DNA of 64,000 bases from Corynebacterium cystitidis (GCF_900187295.1 NZ_LT906473.1:2666001-2730000), one strand, 5' to 3'; shown: positions 51,023 through 60,787, counted from the first letter of the stretch. Numbers and translations: made by a program. Notes: a model not told the origin generated them from the letters alone.

Positions 51023-51077
51023 AGTGTCATGATTCGTGGAGGCTGCGAAACTCACAGTCCACAAGAATCATGACACT
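51023..51077. terminator. Long inverted repeat after the MFS gene
   Basis: AGTGTCATGATTC (51023-51035) and its exact complement (51065-51077), with GTGGA/TCCAC pairing further inside and a ~17-base loop. There is no T-run. It starts at the MFS stop codon and could be a terminator or the footprint of a mobile element at the edge of the accessory genes. Confidence 0.55.
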
Positions 51078-51166
51078 GCACATGGTGCCGTCAGGAGAAG
51101 TCAGGCCCCGCAGCACCACGCACACCAGCGCAGCTATCTAAACGACTTCTCATAACCCCGGGCACC

Positions 51167-51982
51167 TTAGTTGTAGAGGTTCTTTGTCAGCACCTTCCGG
51201 TCAAAAAGCCGCACGATTGAAAGGCCCCACAGATGGGCTTCATCAACCATGGAAAATTCAGTGGTGTCTTCGTCGGAGATATCCACCTCAATGACAACCG
51301 CATCTTCTGCCGAAGCAACAACTGCGTGGTCGGAACCGTCGAATCGGCCAATAAGTGTTTTGATTGCTTCACTCGTAGCAGCAGTGTTACCGGTTACGGT
51401 TGTAGCGTAGCCAATGAGTGCTTCATCCTCAGTGGAGTGGTGGGTGGTATCAATGTAGCAATACCGTTGAATAGACGGCATATCGGTAAGCCTAGGTGCG
51501 GGACTCTTCGGAGCAGGTGTGATCGTAATTGTCCCACTAATATCCGCTAGTGCCATCCGATCAGCCGGGGAACCATTATTAGCCCGGAAAGCGAAGACAC
51601 CAGGGCTGGTTTCGTCGATACGCATAGCCTGGTCACCATTGCAATACTCAAACGAGTCGAGACTAGTACCAGACCGGTAGATATTAGTAATACCGACAAG
51701 TGAAATATCGGAAGTATTAGCAATAGTAACCGAGCCCTGATTAGCCTGACCGTGGAGCACGTAAAGGTCGTGAGTGTCAACATCTGCGTACTGGAAGGAA
51801 CAATCAATCGCCCGGAATTTTAGCCCCACCTGCCCTTTTGGCCACGGTGATTCAAACTCCCACGATAGTGTTGACATCTCGTGAGGTAGAGGCGCGACTT
51901 CAAGACTTGAATCAAGTGTCATGCCCCCAATAGTGATGGGCTTCCCACGGGCTTGTACGAACATTTCACTAAAAGTAGTCAT
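51167..51982 (-). CDS. Unknown protein, larger member of a paralogous pair
   Basis: A 271-residue, beta-rich, acidic protein with no signal peptide. A strong AGGAGG ribosome site lies 6 bp before the ATG. Its first ~170 residues align with the smaller protein encoded just upstream: FSEM/FSAM, the IGGMTLDS/INGLTIES segment, and FRANNGSPADRMALADISGTITI against FRCNNRDPRDQFAFEDVTGTLTL. A ~100-residue C-terminal part is unique to it. I know no family. It is convergent with the MFS gene. Confidence 0.6.
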   Translation of the reverse strand: MTTFSEMFVQARGKPITIGGMTLDSSLEVAPLPHEMSTLSWEFESPWPKGQVGLKFRAIDCSFQYADVDTHDLYVLHGQANQGSVTIANTSDISLVGITNIYRSGTSLDSFEYCNGDQAMRIDETSPGVFAFRANNGSPADRMALADISGTITITPAPKSPAPRLTDMPSIQRYCYIDTTHHSTEDEALIGYATTVTGNTAATSEAIKTLIGRFDGSDHAVVASAEDAVVIEVDISDEDTTEFSMVDEAHLWGLSIVRLFDRKVLTKNLYN

Positions 51983-52067
51983 CGGAGCCTCCTATCATCA
52001 TAAATTCTCGGTGCTGGGTGCTGGCCCCACCACGGCACATGCACGTGGGGCAAGCACAATGCTTCAT

Positions 52068-52577
52068 CTAGTTGGGGGTGTAGAAGACCTCAGGAGTGAT
52101 CTTCGACAGGGTTAGTGTGCCGGTAACATCCTCAAACGCAAACTGGTCACGAGGATCACGGTTATTACACCGGAAATGAATCGTCGAGCCCTCCTCTTCA
52201 AGAAGCATGCCAGAATCACCCGTCATATGCTCATAGGCAGGAGCCGCATGAGCATAATCGCTATGACAAAACTCATTGAACACACTGAGCAAACCCGCTT
52301 TCTTTCCAGTACGGATAGGAATACGAGCGGAATTGGTTATCCCATCAATCAAGCGCGTTGACTCCAGTTCCTCACCATCCGGTGTCACAAGATTCGCATC
52401 GTATGCGTTAACTCTCATCGCGGTTTGGGCGGTTCCCTCACGCACCTGAAACTGTAGATCAAGAACATAGTCCGTGTAAGGAGCTAGCTCCAACCGAACG
52501 CGGCTTTCAATAGTAAGCCCATTAATGTGAAGCGTGCCCTGGCGTAGCTCAGTGCGCATAGCCGAAAAATTTGCCAT
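52068..52577 (-). CDS. Unknown protein, smaller member of a paralogous pair
   Basis: A 169-residue protein from the ATG at 52577 (MANFSAMRTELRQG), chosen because it lines up with MTTFSEMFVQARGK of its paralogue; ATG at 52583 is also possible. It is beta-rich, with a conserved block FRCNNRDPRDQFAFEDVTG near the C terminus. It ends 85 bp before its paralogue, so both probably come from one transcript. Function unknown; a recent duplication is likely. Confidence 0.6.
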   Translation of the reverse strand: MANFSAMRTELRQGTLHINGLTIESRVRLELAPYTDYVLDLQFQVREGTAQTAMRVNAYDANLVTPDGEELESTRLIDGITNSARIPIRTGKKAGLLSVFNEFCHSDYAHAAPAYEHMTGDSGMLLEEEGSTIHFRCNNRDPRDQFAFEDVTGTLTLSKITPEVFYTPN

Positions 52578-52583
52578 TGTCAT

Positions 52584-53225
52584 TCATTCCTTCCGAGTTG
52601 ATTCCAAAAGCCTGCCCACACGTAGAGGTACCTTGCGTTAAGCACCACCTCAGAATTAGGCCTATGGTACATGGCGATCCTTGTCGACTGCTGCGTGTTC
52701 TGCAGGCCAACGAGGAACCGCCTGAACACCGCCCTCAGAGCGAAGGATAGACTTGTGACTTAGCTCCTTACTCTCCATGCCGTCTTGTCTTTTCCAGACA
52801 TTCTCCATCTGATATTCCTGAAGCTCTGGGCTATACCGTTGAGGTGCGCTGCCCGGTTTTACATCCGGCCCGGATCACGCGCACGAGAAATCCCAACCAG
52901 CGCCATTACAGAAGCAAAGACCTCCGGCGAACTACTCCGTGGGAGCCACCCCTTCAATCAACGTGTCGACATGCTCCAGACTCGGATACACAGACGATTC
53001 AAGGTGCAGAATTTCTCTTTTTCAAGCAGCTGGACCCGAGTCTTTATCAAATCTTTCGAGATAGGTCTAAACCACTCACAGCTTTCAGCGAATATCTCAA
53101 AAGTGCCCGAGATCGTCGAGATCGATCAAAACTTACCCAAGGCAGTAACCTCCCACCAACCTCCCACCATCACCCCAATGATGGAGCAGCCGCTGAGACA
53201 GTCTTTCAACTCCAGCTGGGCAGTC
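52584..53225. other. Gene-poor stretch
   Basis: About 640 bp in which overlapping open frames exist on the plus strand but none looks like a protein (high Arg/Ser/Pro, no ribosome site). It may be a decayed gene or the junction of the accessory region with the core chromosome. CTCCCACCAAC / CTCCCACCATC is a short direct repeat near 53150. Confidence 0.4.
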
Positions 53226-53672
53226 TTACTTCCCAGGCTTATCGGACTGTCCAGCAGCGCGTCGTAAAGCGTCCAAGTCCACGGCCGGAGCCTCAGGCTG
53301 TGGCGAGGGCTGTTCCTGCTCGGCCTGCTGGGCCGCATCCAGCAGCGACGCAGTGCGGGCACCCATATTGCCACCCACTGACAAAAAGACCAGCGCCAGC
53401 ACTACCGCAACCACCGGCGCTAGCCACAGCCACCCCGCCGCAATCCACGCAAAAGCCGCACCAAAAGCCAAGGTCACACCGGCAAGAATTAGAAAGGGTC
53501 CGGTGACTTTATGCGCCTGTGTCCAAATCGCTTCTTCCTGGCGGACTGCTTGCACCCGCAGGCCCACGTAGGAGTTGCCTTTGAGCTTGCCCGTAGTAGC
53601 CAAAAAGCCCAGCACCAGAAGCGGCAGCGCGGCAACAACAAAGAGCACAGCGACGATGAGATTTGCGGTCAT
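53226..53672 (-). CDS. SdpI-family membrane protein
   Basis: A 148-residue protein with three or four membrane segments: LIVAVLFVVAALPLLVLGFLA, then the SdpI-like motif GNSYVGLRVQAVRQEEAIWTQAHK, two further hydrophobic stretches and a polar Gln/Pro-rich tail. SdpI confers immunity to a killing peptide in Bacillus, but most relatives have no known role. The ATG at 53672 fits the membrane start. It is divergent from the symporter. Confidence 0.75.
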   Translation of the reverse strand: MTANLIVAVLFVVAALPLLVLGFLATTGKLKGNSYVGLRVQAVRQEEAIWTQAHKVTGPFLILAGVTLAFGAAFAWIAAGWLWLAPVVAVVLALVFLSVGGNMGARTASLLDAAQQAEQEQPSPQPEAPAVDLDALRRAAGQSDKPGK

Positions 53673-53865
53673 GGGCCAAAGTCTAGCGGGCCGTGGCCGG
53701 AATCCAGAACGGCGGGCCCCGCACCACCTCGAGAGCACGTATGCCCCTTTTTTGCTGATGGATTTAGTGAATAAACCCACGGTGGTGGACAATTGGGAGA
53801 CTGGTGCACCGCTGGCGGTGTGCTGTAATAGTTCCCGTCCGTATCGGTTCCGTGAAAGTACACCA

Positions 53866-55143
53866 ATGAACTTCAAAACTATTGCGAGCTCGCTGTTATT
53901 CAGGATCGTCATAGCGATCATCCTCGGTATTATGTGCAGCCTCTTCTTCCCGGAGTGGCTGGCGCGCATCTTCATTACCTTCAACTCGTTGTTCGGCAAC
54001 TTCCTCAGCTTCTTCGTGCCCGTGCTGATCTTCGCACTGATCACCCCGGCGATCGCGGGCTTGGGTCGCGGCGCAGGCAAGTGGCTGGGTATCACCACCG
54101 GCGTGGCCTACGGCTCCACGATCATCTCTGGTCTAATCGCCTACGGTCTGTCGCTGGCGCTGTACCCCACATTGCTGGGCAATCAAGAGCTCAATACCAA
54201 CGTTGAGGACATCGATGAAGGCTCCCTTACTCCTTACTTCACCGTAGAGATTGACCCGCCGTTCGCCGTGATGACAGCGCTGGTACTGGCGTTTTGCGTG
54301 GGCTTGGCCATGACCACGGTGAAGTCCGACACCTTGTATAACGCATCGCGCGACCTAGAGCGTGTGATCATGAAAGTGATCGAGGCGTTTGTGATCCCGT
54401 TGCTGCCTTTGTTCATCTTCGGCATGTTCCTTAATTTGGGTATGAACGACAACCTGGGTTCCACCATGGCGGCGTTTGGCAAGGTGCTGATCCTCGCTGT
54501 TGTGATGACCTTGGTGTACTTGGTGCTCCAGTTCCTAGTGGCCGGTGCGATCGCGGGTAAGAATCCGTTCACCGCGCTGAAAAACATGATGCCTGCGTAC
54601 TTCACCGCGTTGGGTACGTCCTCGTCGGCGGCGACTATCCCGATCACCCTGCGTTCCACCTTGAAAAACGATGTGGACCGCAACGTCGCAGGCTTCACGG
54701 TGCCTCTGTGCGCCACGATCCACCTGTCCGGTTCCATGATGAAGCTGGTGCTCTACGCATTTGCCATCATCTACATGACTGGCATGGATGTGTCTGTGGG
54801 CAAGGCGATTGGCTTCCTGTTGATGCTGGGTGTCACGATGATTGCTGCACCGGGCGTGCCAGGTGGTGCTGTGATGACGGCTGTAGGCTTACTGGCGTCG
54901 ATGATGGGCTTCGATGAGAACATGGTGGCGTTGATGATCGCTGCTTATATCGTCATTGACTCCTTCGGCACCGCTGCGAATGTCACCGGTGACGGTGCGA
55001 TAGCCATGATCATGAACCGCTTCGCTGCCGGCAAGATCGACGGCGTACGCGAGGAGTACGCTACCGAGGGTGTGTACCCCAACAAGACGGACACCATCGA
55101 TCAGTCGCGTCAGTCAATGGGAGGCTCGACCGCGGGCCGTTAG
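53866..55143 (+). CDS. Dicarboxylate/amino acid:cation symporter (DAACS family)
   Basis: A 425-residue transporter with the family's features: eight helices, the Ser-rich hairpin GTSSSAATIPITL (about residues 247-259), the GAVMTAVGLLAS segment and the substrate-binding region IDSFGTAANVTGDGAIAMIMN. It takes up glutamate, serine/threonine or dicarboxylates with Na+ or H+. The ATG at 53866 is preferred; the open frame extends far upstream without sense. Confidence 0.9.
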   Translation: MNFKTIASSLLFRIVIAIILGIMCSLFFPEWLARIFITFNSLFGNFLSFFVPVLIFALITPAIAGLGRGAGKWLGITTGVAYGSTIISGLIAYGLSLALYPTLLGNQELNTNVEDIDEGSLTPYFTVEIDPPFAVMTALVLAFCVGLAMTTVKSDTLYNASRDLERVIMKVIEAFVIPLLPLFIFGMFLNLGMNDNLGSTMAAFGKVLILAVVMTLVYLVLQFLVAGAIAGKNPFTALKNMMPAYFTALGTSSSAATIPITLRSTLKNDVDRNVAGFTVPLCATIHLSGSMMKLVLYAFAIIYMTGMDVSVGKAIGFLLMLGVTMIAAPGVPGGAVMTAVGLLASMMGFDENMVALMIAAYIVIDSFGTAANVTGDGAIAMIMNRFAAGKIDGVREEYATEGVYPNKTDTIDQSRQSMGGSTAGR

Positions 55144-55271
55144 ATTCTTAGCAGGAATTTTCGGGCCTAAAATAATTCATATTCACTTTAACTTAAATCT
55201 ATCTGGGAGTTACATGGGTGGGAAAGACTAAGTGCTGGCGTTTTCCCGAGAAAGAAAGAGAAAAACAGCAC

Positions 55272-57098
55272 ATGGCTACATGGACTAGGTCTTTGAAGGT
55301 GATCGCTGCGGTAACTGCATCCGCGATGGTCATCACCGGCTGCACCAATGAGGGTTCCTCTAACGACGCAGCAACCACTATCGAGACCCGCGAAGGTGAG
55401 GTTGATCCGGTTTACGGCGCGAAGAACGGTCTCGACCTGATTGAGCTGCAGGACGATAAGCCAGAGGTCGCCCCGGTGGAGCCGAATAATGAGCCCAACC
55501 GCATCGCGATGAACCTGCCGGAGGACCCATCGACGTCGATGTCTTTCAACTGGTACACCACCGACAAGATGGACGATTCCGTCGTGCGTGTTTCTACCAG
55601 CCAGGACATGTCTGACCCAATGGAATTCAAGGCAGAGGTTGAGCAGGTGATCTCCGAGTACGCAGAGCGCGATGAGAATGGCTACTACATCTACGCGTCA
55701 GTGACCACCGATGAGGAAGGCGACTTCCTCGTTGACGAGAACAACGAGCCGGAAGAGGTCCTGGGCTACTTCACCGATGAGCAAATCACCCGCGAGAATA
55801 CACAGTGGACCGCCGATGGTGATGAGCTTGGCTACCTCGCACTCCAGGAAGTCACTGAGCACACCAATAAGGCCACCGCAGACGGCCTGCAGCCAGACAC
55901 CCAGTACTACTTCCAGCTGGGCTCTGAGTCTGAGGGCTTCTCCGATACCGGTTCTTTCCGCACCGCTGGTGCTGAAGACGGCTCCTTCTAGTTCATCCAG
56001 TACACCGATACCCAGAACGCATACTGGAACGCGAACGTAAATAACGAGGCAGCTTACGGCGCGAACACCCTCGAAAAGGCACTGGAGACCGCACCAGAGG
56101 CGGACTTTGCTTTGCACACCGGCGACTTCGTTGAGATCGCCCAGGTTGAGGACGAGTGGGTGGACAACCTGGACATGTCCCGCGAAGCCAACATTAACCT
56201 GCCGCACGCTTATACCCCGGGTAATCATGATGAGTATGTGCTGAACTATCTGCGCGATGACCTGAGCAAGGATCTGACCGCTTTCAACGAGCACACCAAT
56301 GTGCCAATCACCAACGATGCAGTCTCCGGTGGCTCCTACTACTCCTTCGATTACTCCGGCGCACACTTTGTTGTTCTGAACACCAATGACAACAAAGAGT
56401 CCGAAGATAACCCAGAGGAAGGCGCTATCGGTAAGGAGCAGATGGAGTGGGCTAAGGCTGACATCCAGGCTGCCCGCGATGCTGGCGCGAACTGGATCGT
56501 GCTGGCGTACCACAAGCCTGTGTACTCCGCGTCCTACCACGCACTCCAGGACGAAGACGTGCAGGTCACCCGCGAAGAGTTTGTCAAGATCGCTGACGAG
56601 CTAGGGGTCGACGTTGTCCTTCAGGGCCACGACCACAACCTGACCCGCACCAAGTCGCTTGTGTACACCCCAGACAATTTTGCTTACGGCGAGGTTGAGG
56701 ATACTGAGAAGGCTGACATCGATGGCGTTGAGTACCACGTTAACCCCGAGGGTGTTACCTACGTGATTCCGAACACTTCGGGCACCAAGACCTATGACGC
56801 GATCTACCAGAAGGGCGCAGAGCACGTTGCGAAGGTCCGTCCGAAGCTGGACTGGATGACCGATGAGGACACTGGCCTGTGGAATGGTTTGTTCGACATC
56901 GCCGAGCAGCCAGAGAGCTCCCCGAAGTTCGAGCACAAGCACGATAACTACCGCCAGTCTGAGGTACAGACCTTCGCGGTGTACACCGTGACCCCAGAGA
57001 CATTCAAGATCGACTTCTACCTGGTGGAGGGTGATCTGCACGGTGGCGAGGAGCGCACGGTGACCCTGCGGGATTCCTACGGCATCGCGAAGCAGTAG
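55272..57098 (+). pseudogene. Purple acid phosphatase-like lipoprotein, interrupted by an in-frame TAG
   Basis: A lipoprotein signal (residues 1-~24, VITGC lipobox) precedes a fibronectin III-like purple acid phosphatase N-domain (PSTSMSFNWYTTD ... PDTQYYFQLG). A TAG at 55989-55991 falls in the same frame directly before FIQYTDTQ, where the first metal-ligand Asp sits. The rest of the catalytic domain is intact: HTGDFVE, TPGNHDEYVL, LAYHKPVYS, LQGHDHNLTR. One base change would restore an ~608-residue protein. As read, no active enzyme is made unless TAG is suppressed. Confidence 0.85.
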
Positions 57099-57177
57099 TG
57101 AGAGAAGCAGTAGTAAGAGCACATGCGCGCTTAACGACGCACCGGCCTGCAGCCCAGCGCTTAACTGGAAACCGCGG

Positions 57178-57975
57178 CTAGATCCGCAGCACTGGAAACG
57201 GCCATGGCCGCCGCGCCGCCGCAGGCGGGTGCTTCTCAAACGGGTACCCCAGCGACACCTCGATGTGGGGTACCCCATCCACAACCGTTTCCACCGGGAT
57301 ATGCAGGTGCCCATGCACAACCGCACGGGCGTGGTACTTCACCGCCCAGTCGCGGGTCGTCTCGGTCCCACACCACAGCGCAATATCCGGCACCCGCAGC
57401 CGCCGTGTGGGTTCCACCACCAGCGGCCAGTGGTTGACCAGCACCGTCTCACCGCGTACCGCGTCGAGACGCCCGCGAGAGTACTCCACCCGCTCAGCAC
57501 ACCACTGTTGCACATCAACATAGGGTGCGATGGCGATTTCGTCGTCAAGCACAACCTCGGCACGTGCGATCGCTTGCTGCGCACTCAAGCCCAGTGGGCG
57601 GAAACTGTAGTCATACAGTGTGAACAGGGGGCACACGGTAACACCTCCGAAGACGGGGAATGGGTCTTCCGGGGTGACCACGCCGAGCGCGCGCAGCTCG
57701 CCCACAAGTGCCCGGTAGCGTGCTTTGCCGTTGATGCGGTCGGTGCGCCGGTTGAAGAGTTCGTGGTTGCCGGGCACCCAGATCACCGTGGCGAAGCGCT
57801 GCGCCAGCGGTTTCATGGCGCGGACCACGTCGGGGATTTTCTCAGCGACATCGCCGGCCACAATCAACCAGTCCTCGGGGTGTGTGGGCGCGAGCTTATC
57901 GACGACCGCCTGGTTCTGTTCGAACGTAACGTGCAGGTCACTGACCGCCCACAGAGTTTGTGGAGTGCGTGCCAT
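57178..57975 (-). CDS. Calcineurin-like metallophosphoesterase
   Basis: A 265-residue cytoplasmic phosphoesterase. Metal motifs are SDLHVTF (about residue 12), GDVAE (about 41), GNHELF (about 72), NHWPLV (about 179) and GHLHIP (about 222). Related actinobacterial proteins are annotated only as metallophosphoesterases. It ends 80 bp after the broken phosphatase gene on the other strand, and starts 4 bp after the MHS permease stop, so it is likely cotranscribed with lldD and the permease. Confidence 0.82.
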   Translation of the reverse strand: MARTPQTLWAVSDLHVTFEQNQAVVDKLAPTHPEDWLIVAGDVAEKIPDVVRAMKPLAQRFATVIWVPGNHELFNRRTDRINGKARYRALVGELRALGVVTPEDPFPVFGGVTVCPLFTLYDYSFRPLGLSAQQAIARAEVVLDDEIAIAPYVDVQQWCAERVEYSRGRLDAVRGETVLVNHWPLVVEPTRRLRVPDIALWCGTETTRDWAVKYHARAVVHGHLHIPVETVVDGVPHIEVSLGYPFEKHPPAAARRPWPFPVLRI

Positions 57976-57979
57976 GGCG

Positions 57980-59389
57980 TTAGTTGGCTGCTGCGGTAGC
58001 TGCTGCATCTGCGGGCGACTCCGCCTTATTGTCGCCTTTTCCGCGGGCGAGTACAACACCGAGGAAAGTGATGAAAAAACAGGCCGCCATGTAGCCTGCG
58101 GCCCAGATGATCGAGCCGTCGCCGACCTCGAGCAGCGCCGCGACAATCATCGGAGTAAGCCCGGCTACCAGGGCGCCGTTGGTTTCGCGTGCCAGTGCTG
58201 TGCCGGTAAAACGGGTGCGCACGGGAAACAGGTTAGCGAGGAACGCCCCCTGGGCACCGGAGGTACAGGCCAAGACGAAGCCGTATGACACGGCGAGTGC
58301 GGCGAATGCGACCCAAATACTGCCGGATTTGAACGCGGTGAACAGCGGGTAAGCGAACAGCAGGCCGACGATTGCGCCGACAGCCATCACACGACCCGCC
58401 CCGAAGCGGTCACCGGCCATGCCCCCTAGGGGGCTGAGCAGAATGCCGAGCAACGAGCCGAGGAGTACGGCGGTGAGTGCTTCAGTGCGCTCGAGACCAC
58501 CGTAGGCGACCATGATGGTGATTGAGGCGATCGAGATGATGTAGTTGTTGGCGTTATGGCCGGTGACTGCCATGAACCCGAGGATGACTTCGCGCCACTG
58601 GTTTTTGAGTACTTCACCCAGCGGGGTGCGGGCCGCGCGTTGTGCTGCGTCGCGGCTTTCCATGGCTGCCTGGTAATCGGGCGATTCCTCAAGTTTGGTG
58701 CGGATGAAGATCGCGATGAGGAACAACACCACCGATGCCAAAAACGGTGCGCGCCAGCCCCAGCCGTAGAACTGTTCTTCCGGCAGTGAGGCCACAGCGA
58801 GAAACGCCAGGGTTGCTACTGCGGAACCCGCTGGAGGCATGGACATCACCAAGGATGTCCACAAGCCGCGCCGGGTCGGTATGGCATATTCGGCCACCAG
58901 TGTCATTGCGCCGGTGAGCTCGGCACCCGCGCCGAGGCCTTGGAGCAGGCGCAGGGCGATGAGCATGACGACGGCCCATACACCGGCGATATCTGCGGTG
59001 GGCAGCAGGCCGATCCCTACTGTAGAAATACCCATCACAATCATGGTGAACAGCATTGCGGGTTTGCGCCCATGCTTGTCACCCCAGTGCGCGATGAGCA
59101 GGCCACCGAATGGGCGGGCGATGAAGCCCACGGCGAAGGTGGCAAAAGCTGCCACGGCCTGGCCGGCATCGAGGTGGCCGAAGAATAGTGGCCCGATCAC
59201 CAGCGATGCGGCGGCACCGTAGAGAGCGTAGTCATACCATTCCACGAGCGTGCCCAGCATAGAGGCGAACACCGCGCGTCCGCCGCCTTTGCGCAGGCCA
59301 AGCCGCCCTGCCCGGCCGACCTGCCCGGCAGCACCCGCGCTACCTGCGTCACCCGCTTCGCCCGCGCCGCTAGAGGTAGTCGTGCTCAT
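57980..59389 (-). CDS. MHS-family MFS permease linked to lldD
   Basis: A 469-residue transporter of the metabolite:H+ symporter family: GTLVEWYDYALYG at the N terminus, the GDKHGRKPAML loop motif, RLLQGLGAGAE and LFPVRTRFTGTAL. The N terminus is a Gly/Ala repeat (GAGEAGDAGSAGAAGQ). It starts 20 bp inside lldD. C. glutamicum also has an MFS permease gene beside lldD, thought to serve lactate uptake, so a lactate or related organic acid substrate is likely. Confidence 0.85.
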   Translation of the reverse strand: MSTTTSSGAGEAGDAGSAGAAGQVGRAGRLGLRKGGGRAVFASMLGTLVEWYDYALYGAAASLVIGPLFFGHLDAGQAVAAFATFAVGFIARPFGGLLIAHWGDKHGRKPAMLFTMIVMGISTVGIGLLPTADIAGVWAVVMLIALRLLQGLGAGAELTGAMTLVAEYAIPTRRGLWTSLVMSMPPAGSAVATLAFLAVASLPEEQFYGWGWRAPFLASVVLFLIAIFIRTKLEESPDYQAAMESRDAAQRAARTPLGEVLKNQWREVILGFMAVTGHNANNYIISIASITIMVAYGGLERTEALTAVLLGSLLGILLSPLGGMAGDRFGAGRVMAVGAIVGLLFAYPLFTAFKSGSIWVAFAALAVSYGFVLACTSGAQGAFLANLFPVRTRFTGTALARETNGALVAGLTPMIVAALLEVGDGSIIWAAGYMAACFFITFLGVVLARGKGDNKAESPADAAATAAAN

Positions 59390-60632
59390 GGTTGCGTACC
59401 TTCCAGTCGAAGGAAACTAAGTCAGGGTTCAGGTCTGCAACGGAGCCCACACCTATTAACTGCATGGTGCGGGTCATCTCAGCGCGCATGATGTCCAACA
59501 GGCGCACCACACCCTCGGCACCGCCTGCCATCAGCCCGTACAGGTAGGCGCGCCCAATCATGGCAGCATCGGCACCCAGTGCCACAGCAGCTATCACGTC
59601 GGCACCGCTCATGATTCCGGTATCCACGATCACGGTCGGTTCCTCACCGACAGCCTTGCGTACTGCAGGCAGCGTGTACAACGGTACTGGCGCGCGGTCT
59701 AACTGTCGGCCACCGTGGTTGGACAGGATCACGCCGTCGGCACCTGCGTCGATGGCGCGCGCGGCGTCGGTAGCTGTCTGGATGCCCTTCATCAGCAGGG
59801 TACCTTTCCACTGTTCGCGCAGCCATACGATGTCGTCGAAGTTCAGCGATGGGTCAAACATGTTGCCAATCTGTGCGATGGACTGAGTGCCCTCGCCGAA
59901 GTTGGTGAAGCCCAAGGGTTTGGTTGTGAGGAAGTTGATCCACCACTCTGGGCGGTAAGACGCATCGAGCACCGTCTTGAAAGTGAGCTGTGGCGGGAAA
60001 GTCATGCCGTTGCGGGCATCACGGTGGCGCGCACCGGCAACCGGGGTGTCTACGGTGACGATCAGCGTGTCGTAGCCGGAGCGCTTGGCCCGCTCAATCA
60101 GCCTTTCTGAGATTTCGCGGGATTCGCTGGCCATGTACAGCTGGAACCATGTGCGCCCATAAGGCCCGGCCGCCGCGACTTCCTCAATGGTGGCGGTACC
60201 GACCGTGGACAGCGTAAACGGGATGCCCGCCTTGTGCGCTGCGGTCACCCCGGCTATTTCGCCTTCTGCGTGCATCATGCGGGTAAAACCGGTGGGTGCG
60301 ATCGCCAGTGGCAGCGCAGCTTCTCCCCCGGCAACTGTGGTGGATAGGTCCACGTTGGAGACGTCGCGAAGCACCTGTGGGTGGAAGCTGATATTCGCCC
60401 ACGCTTCACGCGCGCGCCCCAGGGAGATCTCCTGTTCGGCGGCACCTTCGACATAGTCGAAGGGCCCGGTAGGGGTGCGTCGTTGTGCGATCTTTCGCAG
60501 GTCCCATACGTCTTGCGCTGCGTCGAGGCGTGCTTGACGACGATCCAATGACGGCTTCTTAAACTTTAAAAAGTCGGTGAAGAGCTGGGGGACGGGCAGT
60601 TGTCGCTCTAAAGGGACGAGGCGTTTGACCAT
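59370..60632 (-). CDS. lldD: Quinone-dependent L-lactate dehydrogenase
   Basis: A 420-residue FMN-dependent alpha-hydroxy acid dehydrogenase. Family motifs are LPLAIAPTGF, the VTVDTPVAGARHRD segment, the catalytic His in SNHGGRQLD, and DTGIMSGADV followed by GADAAMIGRAYLYG. It oxidises L-lactate to pyruvate and passes electrons to menaquinone. AAGGAGA precedes the ATG. A 10-bp tandem repeat array (60683-60730) lies upstream. No adjacent LldR regulator is present. Confidence 0.95.
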   Translation of the reverse strand: MVKRLVPLERQLPVPQLFTDFLKFKKPSLDRRQARLDAAQDVWDLRKIAQRRTPTGPFDYVEGAAEQEISLGRAREAWANISFHPQVLRDVSNVDLSTTVAGGEAALPLAIAPTGFTRMMHAEGEIAGVTAAHKAGIPFTLSTVGTATIEEVAAAGPYGRTWFQLYMASESREISERLIERAKRSGYDTLIVTVDTPVAGARHRDARNGMTFPPQLTFKTVLDASYRPEWWINFLTTKPLGFTNFGEGTQSIAQIGNMFDPSLNFDDIVWLREQWKGTLLMKGIQTATDAARAIDAGADGVILSNHGGRQLDRAPVPLYTLPAVRKAVGEEPTVIVDTGIMSGADVIAAVALGADAAMIGRAYLYGLMAGGAEGVVRLLDIMRAEMTRTMQLIGVGSVADLNPDLVSFDWKVRNHEHDYL

Positions 60633-60682
60633 GAGGGTCTCCTTACCGTGGTGCCGGAAACAAAACGTTATAGAAATACCTT

Positions 60683-60730
60683 AACCCTCACGAACCCTCA
60701 CGAACCCTCACGAACCCTCTCGAACCCTCA
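60683..60730. repeat. 10-bp tandem repeat upstream of lldD
   Basis: Nearly five copies of AACCCTCACG (one with T for A). The array lies between the divergent lldD and the small gene at 60788. The period equals that of the array at 8859-8894 although the sequence differs, and it could affect promoter geometry. Confidence 0.85.
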
Positions 60731-60787
60731 AACATGAGCGGAGATGCTACTTCGTGTCCGTGCTGAGTTCTTACTATTCTGACACCC

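Noticed and set aside
52785..53506. Two overlapping plus-strand frames of 160 and 220 codons
   Set aside because: Arg/Ser/Pro-rich with no motif, and they run antisense into the sdpI-like gene.
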